The notes: generated by a model from the sequence alone, not told the origin. 64,000 bases of DNA from Bhargavaea ginsengi (GCF_900109165.1 NZ_FNZF01000002.1:62001-126000); one strand, 5' to 3'; counted from the stretch's first letter, positions 17,480 to 26,866 are shown. Numbers and translations: made by a program.

Positions 17480-18751
17480 TCAGTTCTCCGGCACCGGCTC
17501 GTATCGGGAAGGATCCGGAACGAAGTACAGGATGATACCGCCGATGATGAACAGCACGATGAGGCTGAAGACACCGGCGTTTGTGTTGCCGGTCATCTGT
17601 GCCGTGATACCCACGAGGAGCGGTCCCATGATCGAGGCGAATTTCCCGAAGATGTTGTAGAATCCGAAGAATTCGTTGGAGTTCTCTTTCGGGACCAGGC
17701 GTCCAAAGTACGAGCGGCTAAGTGCCTGGATGCCGCCCTGGGAAGTGCCGACAAGCATCGCAAGCACCCAGAAGTCGGCGACGGAATCCATGGAATAGGC
17801 GTAGATGCAGACAAATGTATAGACGGCGATGCCGACGTACAGGATCTGCTTCGTGCCGAACCGGTCGGCGAGCCGGCCGTATAGGATGGCAAACGGAGCG
17901 GCGATGACCTGCGTCACAAAAAGGATGATCAACAGGCTGTTGGCTTCGATGCCGAGGTCGGAGCCGTAGGCGGTCGACATGGAAATGATTGTGCCGACGC
18001 CGTCGATATAGAAGAAATAGGCAAGCAGGAACAAAAACAGGCCGCGGTATTTCCTGATTTCACGGAAGGTATTGGCGAGACGCTTGAAAGCTTGTGCGAC
18101 AGGTTTCGGATCCGGTTCGATAAAGTGGATCTGGTGCACATGCCGGAACATCGGCACCGAGAACAGGATCCACCATGCTGCGGTGATCAGGAACGCGGCT
18201 CGGCTCGCATTCGTCACGGAGAGCGGGATGACTCCGGACTGCGACAGCAGGATGATGGCAATCGAGATGATGAACGGAATCGTGCTCCCGATATACCCGA
18301 TCCCATAGCCAAGTGCCGATACGCGGTTCATGCGCTCAGAGGTTGATACATCTGTAAGGAAAGAGTCATAGAACACATTCGCCCCGGTCGACCCGAGCGC
18401 GGCAAATGTATAGACGACTAGCAGCATGAGCCAGTTGTCAGCGGGGATAAAAGCAAGAGCGGCAGTGGCCCCGGTCCCAAGGATGAAAAAGGCGGTGAAG
18501 AATTTTTTCTTCATGCCACGGTAATCCGCTATTGTGCCAAGTATGGGGGCGAGCAGCGCCAGAATGAATGTGAAGATCGAGATTGTATAGCCGAGGTAGG
18601 CCGTCGAGTCGGTGGCGCTTACTCCCGCATTGGTAGCCGCGGCTTTATAGAACAGCGGAAAAACAGCGGTTGTAATGATAATGGAATAGGCGGAGTTGGC
18701 CCAGTCGTAGAACGCCCAGCTTTTCTCTTCTTTGGACAGCCGGAATTTCAA
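17480..18751 (-). CDS. MFS transporter of the UMF1/Atg22-like family
   Basis: About 423-residue membrane protein with roughly 12 helices. The N-terminal KSWAFYDWANSAYSIIITTAVFP is the hallmark of the UMF1 family (B. subtilis YxiO type; fungal Atg22 relatives are vacuolar amino-acid effluxers). The substrate in bacteria is unknown. A longer form starting with ATG at 18790 is possible, but the TTG at 18751 has an AGGGGGG ribosome site at proper spacing and gives the family's usual N-terminus, so I prefer it. It is monocistronic and divergent from yfmR. Confidence 0.85.
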   Translation of the reverse strand: MKFRLSKEEKSWAFYDWANSAYSIIITTAVFPLFYKAAATNAGVSATDSTAYLGYTISIFTFILALLAPILGTIADYRGMKKKFFTAFFILGTGATAALAFIPADNWLMLLVVYTFAALGSTGANVFYDSFLTDVSTSERMNRVSALGYGIGYIGSTIPFIISIAIILLSQSGVIPLSVTNASRAAFLITAAWWILFSVPMFRHVHQIHFIEPDPKPVAQAFKRLANTFREIRKYRGLFLFLLAYFFYIDGVGTIISMSTAYGSDLGIEANSLLIILFVTQVIAAPFAILYGRLADRFGTKQILYVGIAVYTFVCIYAYSMDSVADFWVLAMLVGTSQGGIQALSRSYFGRLVPKENSNEFFGFYNIFGKFASIMGPLLVGITAQMTGNTNAGVFSLIVLFIIGGIILYFVPDPSRYEPVPEN

Positions 18752-18939
18752 GTCGTTCCCCCCTTGAGATGAATCGTCACTTGCTACCATTGTATCAATA
18801 TCGCTAACCGGAAAGGTTAAGTTTCTGAAAATTTTTCCTTTACAACGGGAGGAAACTCCCTGAAAATCAGCGGATTGGTTCCGGCACTGTATTTTTAGTA
18901 TGATGGAATTGTCTATATACCGGATAGGAAGTGGGTAAC

Positions 18940-20829
18940 ATGGGACATCTCATCGTGTCGGGCCTGACGAAGACCGTCGGCGACAAGACACTGTTCAACG
19001 ATATCAGCTTTACCATTTATGAAGGCGACCGGATCGGCCTCATCGGCATCAACGGAACCGGCAAGTCGACGCTTTTGTCGATCATCGCCGGATCACTCGA
19101 TGCGGACTCAGCATCGTTGGATCATCCGAACGACTACCGGATCGCCCATCTGCCGCAGGATCCGCGTCCGGACCCTGAACTTAATGTGCTTCAGATTGTT
19201 TTTGGCGGGGATTCCCCGCTGATCCGGCTGAACCGGAAATATGAGGAAGTGCTGCGCGCGCTCGGGAACAATCCGGAGAATGCTGCGGCACAAGACCGCT
19301 TCACGACCCTGCAGAACCGGATGGATTCGGACGGGGGATGGGACCTGAACGCCAGAGCAAAAACCATCCTTTCAAAACTCGGAATCACCGATTATGAGGC
19401 AAAGGCGGGCAGTCTTTCCGGCGGCCAGCGGAAGCGGGTAGCCCTTGCCAGGGTGCTGCTCGAGCCGGCAGATCTTCTGCTCTTGGACGAACCGACCAAC
19501 CACCTGGATGTAACATCGATCGAGTGGCTGCAGGATTACCTGAAGCAGATTGGCGGTGCCATTCTTTTCATCACGCATGACCGCTACTTCCTGGATTCGG
19601 TCGCATCCAAGGTGTATGAGCTCGCCGACCGGACGCTTTACAGCCACAGAGGAACCTACTCGGACTTTCTTGAGGCGAAGGCGCTCCGGATCGAGCAGGA
19701 TGCCGCCACATTCGAGAAAAACAAGAACCGCTACCGGAACGAACTGAAATGGATCCGGAGAGGTGCCAAAGCCCGATCGACCAAGCAGAAAGCACGGATC
19801 GGGCGTTTTGAGGAACTGTCCGAGAAAGTGAAAAAAGATGACGGACCCGATCCGCTCGACCTGTCGCTCGCAGCTTCCCGCCTCGGAAAGAAAGTGCTCG
19901 AAGGAGAGCGTGTGACTAAGGGATACGGCGGAAGAGAGGTCATCAAAGACTTTTCGTTCCTTCTCCAGGGTGGAGACCGTGTGGCGGTCATCGGGCCGAA
20001 CGGAGCGGGTAAGTCCACGCTCATGAATCTGCTTGCAGACTCCATCAAGCCGGACAGCGGAGAGATCATCCGTGGCGAAACCGTGAGAATCGCTCATTTC
20101 ACTCAGCACTTGCCCGAGATGGATCCGAACCAGCGGATCATCTCTTATGTCACGGAGGCTTCGAACGATATTCGCAGACAGGACGGCACAAGGTACTCTG
20201 CTGTCCAAATGCTTGAACAGTTCCTGTTCCCGTCGAATGTCCACGGCACGCTGATAGGCAAGCTGTCCGGCGGTGAACGGAAGCGGCTATACTTGCTCCG
20301 CCTGCTCATCGAGCAGCCGAACGTCCTGCTTCTGGACGAGCCGACAAACGACCTGGACCTGGAGACACTGTCGGTGCTTGAAACGTTCATCGACTCATTC
20401 CCGGGAGTTGTCGTCACGATTTCCCACGACCGCTTTTTCCTTGACCGCACTTCGCGCAAACTGTGGATACTGGATGGTTCCGGGGAGGTCACGCAGGAGC
20501 TCGGACTCTACACCGACTACCTTGAAAAAGCGGCATCGAAAGATAAAGAATCTGCCGTTCCGCCTGCCGGTGCAGAAAAGGTGTCACAACAGCCGGACAA
20601 GCCGAAGAAAAAGAAGATGACTCTCGGGGAAAAGAAAGAATGGGAAGAGATCGGCGCCAAGATCGAGAGAACCGAACAGGAAATCATGGAAGCTGAAGAA
20701 GCGCTTGCCGATGCCGGAGCCGACTACGGGAAAGTAAGCGAGATTTCCGCGCGGCTGGATGAGCTGAATCAGCAATATGAGATTCTCATTGAGCGGTGGA
20801 GTTATCTTGAAGAAATTGCCGAAGCATGA
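18940..20829 (+). CDS. yfmR: ABC-F family translation factor, YfmR/Uup-like
   Basis: 629-residue cytoplasmic ABC-F protein with two ATPase domains and no membrane segment; such proteins act on stalled ribosomes. Domain 1 has GINGTGKST (about residue 36) and LSGGQRKRVALARVLL; domain 2 has GPNGAGKST and LSGGERKRLYLLRLL, both with LLLDEPTN. The linker contains WIRRGAKARSTKQKARI, typical of the YfmR/Uup group, and the C-terminal end is a charged coiled coil (about 545-629). The length is identical to that of B. subtilis YfmR as I remember it. The ATG at 18940 is chosen over an upstream GTG because of the AGGAAGTGG site. Confidence 0.9.
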   Translation: MGHLIVSGLTKTVGDKTLFNDISFTIYEGDRIGLIGINGTGKSTLLSIIAGSLDADSASLDHPNDYRIAHLPQDPRPDPELNVLQIVFGGDSPLIRLNRKYEEVLRALGNNPENAAAQDRFTTLQNRMDSDGGWDLNARAKTILSKLGITDYEAKAGSLSGGQRKRVALARVLLEPADLLLLDEPTNHLDVTSIEWLQDYLKQIGGAILFITHDRYFLDSVASKVYELADRTLYSHRGTYSDFLEAKALRIEQDAATFEKNKNRYRNELKWIRRGAKARSTKQKARIGRFEELSEKVKKDDGPDPLDLSLAASRLGKKVLEGERVTKGYGGREVIKDFSFLLQGGDRVAVIGPNGAGKSTLMNLLADSIKPDSGEIIRGETVRIAHFTQHLPEMDPNQRIISYVTEASNDIRRQDGTRYSAVQMLEQFLFPSNVHGTLIGKLSGGERKRLYLLRLLIEQPNVLLLDEPTNDLDLETLSVLETFIDSFPGVVVTISHDRFFLDRTSRKLWILDGSGEVTQELGLYTDYLEKAASKDKESAVPPAGAEKVSQQPDKPKKKKMTLGEKKEWEEIGAKIERTEQEIMEAEEALADAGADYGKVSEISARLDELNQQYEILIERWSYLEEIAEA

Positions 20830-20851
20830 TCGACACAGGAGGCATGGGAAC

Positions 20852-21985
20852 ATGAAAATTGTAACTATAGAACCGACGCCGAGCCCGAACTCGATGAAAA
20901 TCGTCATCGACAGGGAATTGCCGTTCGGCAAGGCTCACAACTATAAAACAGATAATCTTGAGGAAGCACCGGACTTTATCCGCCAGATCTTCGGCATTGA
21001 AGGAGTGAAGGGGATTTATCACGTCATGGACTTCCTGGCCATCGAGCGCAACGGCAAGTACGACTGGGAGCCGATTCTTGCAGGAGTCCGGGAAGTGTTC
21101 GGCGAGGAACAGGAAGCCGGCACGGAAGCCGCCGAAGCGGATGAGCACTTTGGTGAGGTGTACATTCATGTCCAGCAATATAAGGGTGTCCCTCTCCAGG
21201 TGAAGGTGTTCGATGACCGTGGCGAAGAACGATTTGGCCTAGGCCAACGGTTTGTCGATGCCATGAATGCGCTTATGGAAGGGGATGACGAGAACTATAT
21301 CCTTCAGCGCAAATGGGCGGATTACGGCATCCGTTACGGAGACAAAAAGGAAATCGGCGAGGAAGTCGTAAAGGAAATCGAAGCTGCCTACCCGCAGGAG
21401 CGGCTGGACGCCATCATGGAGGCCGGCAGCGAGACGAAAGAAGCACCGGTCCTCGGCCGCCGCAGGGTGACACTGGAGGAATACCAGGCGGCCGCAAGCT
21501 GGGAAGAACGGTTCCGCCTTCTCGACCAGCTGCCTGACCCGGACATGTCGGATGTGCCGCTTCTGATGGAGGCACTGAGAGACGAAAAGATGTCGATCCG
21601 CCGTTTGGCCGTCGTTTATCTCGGCATGATCGAAGATCCTGCCGTCGTCCCCTATATCGAAAAGGCGATGGAGGACAAGAGCGCACCGGTCCGTCGAACT
21701 GCCGCAGATGCGATGAGTGACCTCGGCTTCCCTGAATTCGAGGACCTGGCTATCCGCACGCTCAAGGACAAAAGCAAGATTGTCCGCTGGCGGGGAGCGA
21801 TGTATCTGTACGAAACCGGCACCGAAAAAGCGCTGCCTGCCCTAAATGAGATGGAAGACGATCCGGAGTTCGAGGTCAAGCTCCAGGCGAAAATGGCCGC
21901 GGCCAGAATCGCAGGCGGGGAGGAAGCGAAAGGGTCGATGTGGAAACAGATGACCGAGATGAGAACAAAATCGAAAGGGGAATGA
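20852..21985 (+). CDS. CvfC/YpgR-like protein (Nfu N-terminal domain plus HEAT repeats)
   Basis: 377-residue protein matching the 'conserved virulence factor C' group of Bacillales (B. subtilis YpgR). The first 85 residues look like the Nfu/NifU N-terminal domain (IEPTPSPNSMKIVID). The middle is unassigned, and residues about 215-375 form HEAT-like repeats (RRLAVVYLGMIEDPAVVPYI; RRTAADAMSDLGFPEFEDLA; RWRGAMYLYETG). The function is unknown; the N-terminal domain suggests an iron-sulfur or partner-binding scaffold. The start at 20852 follows AGGAGG. It begins an apparent operon with brxA and the methyltransferase. Confidence 0.8.
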   Translation: MKIVTIEPTPSPNSMKIVIDRELPFGKAHNYKTDNLEEAPDFIRQIFGIEGVKGIYHVMDFLAIERNGKYDWEPILAGVREVFGEEQEAGTEAAEADEHFGEVYIHVQQYKGVPLQVKVFDDRGEERFGLGQRFVDAMNALMEGDDENYILQRKWADYGIRYGDKKEIGEEVVKEIEAAYPQERLDAIMEAGSETKEAPVLGRRRVTLEEYQAAASWEERFRLLDQLPDPDMSDVPLLMEALRDEKMSIRRLAVVYLGMIEDPAVVPYIEKAMEDKSAPVRRTAADAMSDLGFPEFEDLAIRTLKDKSKIVRWRGAMYLYETGTEKALPALNEMEDDPEFEVKLQAKMAAARIAGGEEAKGSMWKQMTEMRTKSKGE

Positions 21986-21988
21986 AAA

Positions 21989-22423
21989 ATGGAAGCATAT
22001 GAGGCATACATGAAGCAGGTGGCGGAACCAATGCGCCGCGAACTGACGGAAAATGGTTTCCGTGAACTGACGACGGCGGAGGATGTCGATGCATTCATGT
22101 CGTCCGCAAAAGGCACGTCACTTGTCGTGATCAACTCCGTCTGCGGATGCGCGGCGGGACTTGCGCGTCCGGCAGTGGCAGCAGCACTTGAGGAAATTAA
22201 TCAGAAACCGGAGAACCTCGTTACGGTATTCGCCGGACAGGACCGTGAGGCAACCGAGAAAATGCGGGGCTACTTTGAGGAAGTGCCGCCAAGTTCCCCT
22301 TCGATCGCTGTACTGGAGGGCTCCGAACTCAAATATTTCATTCCGCGCGAACAAATCGAAGACCATGACCTCGAGCAAGTTCAGGCACACCTATCCGGCG
22401 TTCTCCGCCAGATGGTGAAGTGA
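21989..22423 (+). CDS. brxA: Bacilliredoxin BrxA (YphP family)
   Basis: 144-residue thioredoxin-fold protein that removes bacillithiol from S-bacillithiolated proteins. The CGC active site is at residues 52-54 in NSVCGCAAGLARPA, followed by VFAGQDREATEKMR and SSPSIAVL, a close match to B. subtilis YphP/BrxA; the paralogue BrxB is the alternative. It lies 3 bases after the CvfC-like gene and overlaps the next gene by 4 bases. The presence of a bacilliredoxin implies that this organism makes bacillithiol. Confidence 0.9.
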   Translation: MEAYEAYMKQVAEPMRRELTENGFRELTTAEDVDAFMSSAKGTSLVVINSVCGCAAGLARPAVAAALEEINQKPENLVTVFAGQDREATEKMRGYFEEVPPSSPSIAVLEGSELKYFIPREQIEDHDLEQVQAHLSGVLRQMVK

Positions 22424-23202
22424 ACTTGCCCATTGTAACCACCGGCCAGCATCCGGACGAAGAAAGTGTCCGGCTTGCTCAGCACGTGGCCGGGGAGCTG
22501 GGCACAGATTTTGTGCCGAGGAAGAAACGGTCCGTCCGCAAACTGATGGGGGAATTCGGCCGTCCGGTCGTCGTGGCCGGAAAAGAACGGTACGAGTACC
22601 ATACCGACCCTGATGTAAAGCCGCTGTTCTTCCATCCGGGCCTCGCTGCCATCCGCATCAAGCGGCTGCAGAGTGGAGGAAATGATGCCATGGTGGATGT
22701 ATGTGGTCTCAGACCGGGGGACACCTTCCTCGATTGCACAATGGGACTTGCCTCCGACAGCACTGTTGCCTCATTTGTCACAGGTCCCTCCGGGCGGGTG
22801 ACAGCCTGCGAGGCCGACCCGATGGTCACCTATATCGTGGGCCACGGATTGGCAACTTACAGCGACTCGCCGGAAGAAGTGCTGGAATCCATGCGCCGGA
22901 TCGATGTGCGGAATACCCAGGCGTCCGATTTTCTGCAAAATTGTGATTCCAAGAGCTACGACATCGTTTATCTTGATCCGATGTTTGAGGAGACGATCGA
23001 GGAAGCAGCCGCTTTTGCGCCGCTCCGTTCAGCGGGCGTCCACAATCTGCCGGATGAACGGCTCTTCAGGGATGCTGTCCGGGTCGCCCGGAGGCGTGTC
23101 GTGCTGAAAGCCCACTTCAGGTCTGAATTGTTCGACCGGTACGGATTCACCCGCATCGAACGACCCAACACAAAATTTCATTACGGCTTTATCGGGATTT
23201 GA
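22420..23202 (+). CDS. Class I SAM-dependent methyltransferase, YpiP/RsmJ-like
   Basis: 260-residue methyltransferase. The Rossmann part carries FLDCTMGLASDS (SAM-binding motif I, about residues 106-117), RVTACEADP, and the catalytic-type motif YLDPMF near residue 185, which resembles the RsmJ 16S rRNA methyltransferase signature and the DPPY/NPPY class. rRNA is therefore a possible target, but this is inference. The GTG start overlaps the brxA stop by four bases. The operon ends at a strong palindromic terminator. Confidence 0.75.
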   Translation: MNLPIVTTGQHPDEESVRLAQHVAGELGTDFVPRKKRSVRKLMGEFGRPVVVAGKERYEYHTDPDVKPLFFHPGLAAIRIKRLQSGGNDAMVDVCGLRPGDTFLDCTMGLASDSTVASFVTGPSGRVTACEADPMVTYIVGHGLATYSDSPEEVLESMRRIDVRNTQASDFLQNCDSKSYDIVYLDPMFEETIEEAAAFAPLRSAGVHNLPDERLFRDAVRVARRRVVLKAHFRSELFDRYGFTRIERPNTKFHYGFIGI

Positions 23203-23210
23203 TTATTATT

Positions 23211-23246
23211 AAAACTGCCACACGGATAGTCCGTGTGGCAGTTTTA
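23211..23246. terminator. Bidirectional-looking terminator after the methyltransferase gene
   Basis: Sixteen-base perfect arms AAAACTGCCACACGGA / TCCGTGTGGCAGTTTT with a 3-base loop and A/T ends on both sides. Confidence 0.9.
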
Positions 23247-23374
23247 ACGTCAGTCCTGAAGATGAATCAAAAAAGTGTAAACAAATCTACGCGTTCTTGT
23301 ATAATCAAAGTATTACAAGCTTGGAGAGTTGCCGTGCAAATACAGCCGGCTGTCTCCTGAAGGAGATCACTGGT

Positions 23375-23641
23375 ATGACTGACCGCCTCGAACAAGAAAT
23401 TGCACGCCTGAATCAGATTCATGATGCCCGGGAGCGGACGAGGGCAAAGATGGAATTGCTCCTTGAACGGATCCCGAAAGGAATCGAGGAAGCAGAGTCG
23501 GGAAATGCTGAGGCTGCAGCGGCATATCTGTCCGCAACCCAAAAGATTCTTTCTGCCGCGCTGTCAGAAGAAGAAAATGGCTATCATCGGCTTATCGGAA
23601 AACAAGCGGATACCGATGAGAAGCATGAAGAAACTCCCTGA
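23375..23641 (+). CDS. Hypothetical small charged helical protein
   Basis: 88 residues, not recognised. Almost entirely predicted alpha-helical and charged, starting MTDRLEQEIARLNQIHDA, with no cysteine or membrane segment. The ATG at 23375 follows GAAGGAGATC at ideal spacing; longer in-frame forms lack such a site. TATAAT at 23300-23305 is a plausible -10 for its own transcript, although the -35 is weak. Its last codons and stop are embedded in the 5' arm of the terminator. It has the look of a real but lineage-restricted gene. Confidence 0.6.
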   Translation: MTDRLEQEIARLNQIHDARERTRAKMELLLERIPKGIEEAESGNAEAAAAYLSATQKILSAALSEEENGYHRLIGKQADTDEKHEETP

Positions 23642-23667
23642 GCCTATCGCTCAGGGAGTTTCTCGGT
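23630..23667. terminator. Terminator overlapping the end of the hypothetical gene
   Basis: Fourteen-base arms GAAACTCCCTGAGC / GCTCAGGGAGTTTC with a 5-base loop. The 5' arm includes the stop codon region of the 88-residue gene. It could also stop leftward transcription of the small membrane peptide gene. Confidence 0.85.
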
Positions 23668-23695
23668 TTCCCCCGGGAAGGGGATTGAATGCTGA

Positions 23696-23776
23696 TCAGT
23701 GCGTGAAGTTAAAGTAGCTCAGATAGGCAAGAAGCCCGAGGAAGCCGATTCCAATCCAGATGCTTGCGTCCATCAT
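23696..23776 (-). CDS. Very small membrane peptide (26 residues)
   Basis: A minus-strand reading frame of 26 codons begins ATGATG directly after AAAGGAGGTACT, a near-perfect ribosome site. The product has a short polar start (MMDAS), a continuous hydrophobic helix (about residues 5-21, IWIGIGFLGLLAYLSYF) and a short NFTH tail, so it is predicted to be a single-span membrane peptide. It is followed by the hairpin at 23630-23667 and preceded by a possible -10 TACAAT. I cannot assign a function; small regulators of membrane complexes or stress peptides often look like this. The second ATG at 23773 is an alternative start. Confidence 0.6.
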   Translation of the reverse strand: MMDASIWIGIGFLGLLAYLSYFNFTH

Positions 23777-23910
23777 AGTACCTCCTTTGGAGCTTGGGAA
23801 CTATTTATATTGAGTCCCCGTCTATTGTACAATGAAACCAGCGAGAAGAAAACCACTATACATACAGACGGCGGTTTCGCCGATTGATTGATCAAACGGG
23901 GGGAAAGATC

Positions 23911-24495
23911 ATGAAAAAGTGGATCCAGAAATCTCTGATGGCTGCAGTAGCGCTTGTCACGCTCGGTTTTATCACACCGAGCCATGAAATCTGGGATCAG
24001 CTCCTGGATGAGCGGGGCCAGAAGGAGATTGCGGGCAGCACCGGAACCGCTGTTGCTGCTGAACTGCCAACAACGTTTACAGAAGTGGAAGATGCGCCAT
24101 TTTCCGAACTGGCTAAGGCAACAGCACGAGACCGGGCCTATGAGAAGTTCGGTTCGAAAATCGGCCCGGCCATCTCGGATGAGTTCGATCAGGTCATCCT
24201 CCCGAAAATCGAAGAAGCGATCGAGATAACGCTTGTTTCGATCGGAGATGATGGAGGCCGTTCACTTTCGATAAGCGAACAGCCCGCTGGCGGATACTCA
24301 GAAAAAATCTTTCACATTTTTGACACAGAAAGCGGAAAAGACCTGATCCGATTCCATGTGCGCACGGACAAGCGGCCCCTTGACGGCTATTACTTCAACT
24401 TCCATTACCACACCTCAGAAGACGGCTACAGCCGCCATATCGAGCTCGGTGATATTTTCTGGTCCAAGAACACACCCCCAAAATGGCTTTCCTAA
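23911..24495 (+). CDS. ypjP: YpjP-like exported protein
   Basis: 194-residue protein with an N-terminal signal or anchor (KKWIQKSLMAAVALVTLGF, residues about 2-20), so probably extracytoplasmic or membrane-attached. It resembles B. subtilis YpjP, which likewise lies directly upstream of the thymidylate synthase gene; the function is unknown. The C-terminal half has repeated aromatic and histidine residues (FNFHYHTSED), possibly a beta-rich domain. The start at 23911 follows GGGGGGAAAG; an upstream in-frame ATG at 23884 lacks a good site. It has its own terminator. Confidence 0.75.
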   Translation: MKKWIQKSLMAAVALVTLGFITPSHEIWDQLLDERGQKEIAGSTGTAVAAELPTTFTEVEDAPFSELAKATARDRAYEKFGSKIGPAISDEFDQVILPKIEEAIEITLVSIGDDGGRSLSISEQPAGGYSEKIFHIFDTESGKDLIRFHVRTDKRPLDGYYFNFHYHTSEDGYSRHIELGDIFWSKNTPPKWLS

Positions 24496-24537
24496 AAGAC
24501 CGGCATGGACTTCGACATCCATGCCGGTCTTGGTGTT
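24496..24537 (+). terminator. Intrinsic terminator after ypjP
   Basis: AAGACCGGCATGG / CCATGCCGGTCTT arms with a 10-base loop, then TGGTGTTT. Confidence 0.8.
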
Positions 24538-24636
24538 TCTAAAATAGAATGAGCGTGGCGGGCGTGTTAGAATTGGGTAGAACAAGAATACATAGATGAC
24601 CCGGCGAATCAACGAAATCATAAGGAGGCGTACGGG

Positions 24637-25581
24637 ATGGAACAATACCAACAGCTTTGCAGAACAATCTTGGAGAACGGGACGGACAAGGGGGACCGCA
24701 CAGGAACCGGAACACGCAGTATTTTCGGGCACCAGATGCGGTTTGACCTGAGTGAAGGGTTCCCGCTCATGACGACGAAAAAAACGGCGTTCCGCCTGAT
24801 CGTGTCGGAACTGCTCTGGTTCATCAAAGGGGACACGAATGTCCGGACGCTTATCGCTGAACGCAACCCGATATGGGACGAGTGGGCATTCGAAAAATAC
24901 GTGAATAGCGGTGAATACAGCGGCCCTGACATGACAGACTTCGGCAGGCGGGCAGCAAAGGATCCTGTATTCAAGGAAGTCCTCGGCCTGGAAATGGACA
25001 AGTTTCGCGAAATGATCCTGTCGGATGACGAATTTGCGGAAACCTACGGAGATCTCGGGCCGGTATACGGCAGGCAGTGGCGCTCCTGGCCGGACGGCCG
25101 CGGAGGGACGATCGACCAGCTTAAGAATGTCATCGGTTCAATCCAAAACAACCCCGATTCCCGCCGCCACATCGTGAGCGCGTGGAATCCGGCAGAAGTT
25201 GAGGATATGGCTCTGCCGCCATGTCACACGCTGTTCCAGTTTTATGTGGCGGACGGCAAGCTGTCCTGCCAGCTTTACCAGCGGAGTGCGGATGTTTTCC
25301 TCGGTGTGCCGTTCAATATTGCTTCTTACGCGCTTCTGACTCATCTGGTTGCCCGCGAGACAGGTCTTGAACCGGATGAGTTTGTGCATACGCTCGGCGA
25401 TGCGCATATTTACTCCAATCATTTTGACCAGGTGAACGAGCAGCTATCCCGTGAGCCTAAAAAGCTGCCGGAACTTGTAATTGAAGCCGACGGAAAATCG
25501 ATCTTTGAGCTGGAGACAGCGGATATCCGAGTGGAAGGATATGACCCGCATCCGAAGATCAAAGCACCGATTGCGGTCTGA
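24637..25581 (+). CDS. thyA: Thymidylate synthase (ThyA, long form)
   Basis: 314-residue enzyme making dTMP from dUMP with methylenetetrahydrofolate. The catalytic cysteine is C196 in [23 protein letters not shown] and [18 protein letters not shown] are substrate-binding parts. At 314 residues it is about 50 longer than E. coli ThyA or B. subtilis ThyB (264), with extra sequence around residues 85-140, as in Lactobacillus casei and staphylococcal enzymes. The start follows AAGGAGGCG. dfrA follows 15 bases later, so the pathway for regenerating folate is co-transcribed. Confidence 0.95.
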   Translation: MEQYQQLCRTILENGTDKGDRTGTGTRSIFGHQMRFDLSEGFPLMTTKKTAFRLIVSELLWFIKGDTNVRTLIAERNPIWDEWAFEKYVNSGEYSGPDMTDFGRRAAKDPVFKEVLGLEMDKFREMILSDDEFAETYGDLGPVYGRQWRSWPDGRGGTIDQLKNVIGSIQNNPDSRRHIVSAWNPAEVEDMALPPCHTLFQFYVADGKLSCQLYQRSADVFLGVPFNIASYALLTHLVARETGLEPDEFVHTLGDAHIYSNHFDQVNEQLSREPKKLPELVIEADGKSIFELETADIRVEGYDPHPKIKAPIAV

Positions 25582-25596
25582 TCCAAAGGAGGACAA

Positions 25597-26088
25597 ATGA
25601 TGATTTCCTATATTGTGGCGCACGATCCGGATCTCGTGATCGGGAAAGACAACCAGTTGCCCTGGCATCTGCCGGGCGACCTGGCTTATTTCAAGAAACA
25701 GACGATGGGCAAAGCGATGGTGATGGGACGAAAAACGTTCGAATCGATCGGCCGTCCCCTCCCGGGCCGCCTAAACATCGTCGTCACCCGCAATCCTGAC
25801 TATAAAGCCGAAGGAACTGTTGTGGTAAACACAGTTGAAGACGCCATCAGCCGTGCGGAGGAATATGCCCCGGAAGTGATGGTCATTGGCGGCGCAGGTC
25901 TTTTCAATGAGCTAATGGACAAGGTTGACAGGCTCTATGTCACGCTTGTTAAGCAGTCATTCGCAGGGGACACGTATTTCCCCGAATACAAGGACGGCTG
26001 GGTCCTGGTTTCCCAGTCCGAAGAACACCAGTCCGACGATGGGGTTCCTTACGATTACCGGATCTATGAAAGGAAGCAGACACTTTGA
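25597..26088 (+). CDS. dfrA: Dihydrofolate reductase
   Basis: 163-residue NADPH-dependent enzyme that restores tetrahydrofolate after the thymidylate synthase reaction. It shows the classic ISYIVAHDPDLVIGKDNQLPWHLPGDL start with the catalytic acidic residue in LPGDL, then GRKTFESIGRPLPGR and VIGGAGLFNELM. Two adjacent ATGs are possible starts (25597 and 25600); AAAGGAGG is better spaced for the second. The stop overlaps the TTG start of the acyltransferase by four bases. Confidence 0.95.
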   Translation: MMISYIVAHDPDLVIGKDNQLPWHLPGDLAYFKKQTMGKAMVMGRKTFESIGRPLPGRLNIVVTRNPDYKAEGTVVVNTVEDAISRAEEYAPEVMVIGGAGLFNELMDKVDRLYVTLVKQSFAGDTYFPEYKDGWVLVSQSEEHQSDDGVPYDYRIYERKQTL

Positions 26089-26849
26089 ATGCGGTCCGCA
26101 GCATCAGAACGTATGGCTACCTTTTCGGTTATCTTCCTTTTTCAATCCCCGCATTGAGACAGATCCGCAGGATGAAAAGTACCGCTGCCTCCGAAGTATT
26201 GGCGGATACGGTCAGCAGGGAACCGAGAAAATGGGCTGCCGGAATTCTTAAGCGGACAAACAGCGAAATCAAGATGACTGTCAGAGGGGATTTGCCGGAA
26301 GGCCCGGTGCTGTTCGTCAGCAATCATGAGGGAAACTTTGATATCCCGGTCCTGATCGCACATCTTCCGAAGCCGTTCGGGTTTATGTCGAAAAAGGAAG
26401 TCAAAAAGCTTCCGGTCATCCGGGACTGGATGGAGGAGATGAACTGCGTATTCATCGACCGCTCGGACAGGCGCAGCGCCGTCCGATCAATCCGTGACAT
26501 GGCTGAAAAGCTCCGATCCGGCCATTCCATGCTTATTTTCCCGGAGGGGACGAGAAGCCGTGGAGGGCAGCCGGGGGATTTTAAGTCCGGATTTGTCCGG
26601 ATTGCCATGGAAGGCGGTGTCCCAATTGTTCCGGTCGCCATCCATGGCACATCCGAAATCATGGAACAAAACAATAACCGGATCAAACCGGCATCTGTAA
26701 CGGTCGATGTTCTGGAGGCGGTTAGCCACCAGGAGATGCTTGACCGCTCCGCGGCTGAGATTACCGGAATCGTGCAAGAGAGGATCCGTGAAGCTGCGGC
26801 TGAAAGGGCCGCCCGGAAACCACGACAGGAGACTGTCAGAACCGCGTGA
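26085..26849 (+). CDS. plsC: 1-acyl-sn-glycerol-3-phosphate acyltransferase (PlsC family)
   Basis: 254-residue membrane-associated acyltransferase that adds the second acyl chain in phosphatidic acid synthesis. The acyltransferase block I HxxxxD appears as NHEGNFD (about residue 79), and block III as FPEGTRSRGG. A short hydrophobic N-terminus is present. The TTG start overlaps the dfrA stop by four bases and has AAGGAAG upstream. In B. subtilis the same position after dfrA is held by the PlsC-like ypkP. Whether this or another gene is the main PlsC cannot be told from here. Confidence 0.85.
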   Translation: MNAVRSIRTYGYLFGYLPFSIPALRQIRRMKSTAASEVLADTVSREPRKWAAGILKRTNSEIKMTVRGDLPEGPVLFVSNHEGNFDIPVLIAHLPKPFGFMSKKEVKKLPVIRDWMEEMNCVFIDRSDRRSAVRSIRDMAEKLRSGHSMLIFPEGTRSRGGQPGDFKSGFVRIAMEGGVPIVPVAIHGTSEIMEQNNNRIKPASVTVDVLEAVSHQEMLDRSAAEITGIVQERIREAAAERAARKPRQETVRTA

Positions 26850-26866
26850 ACCGCAACCGCACAAAT

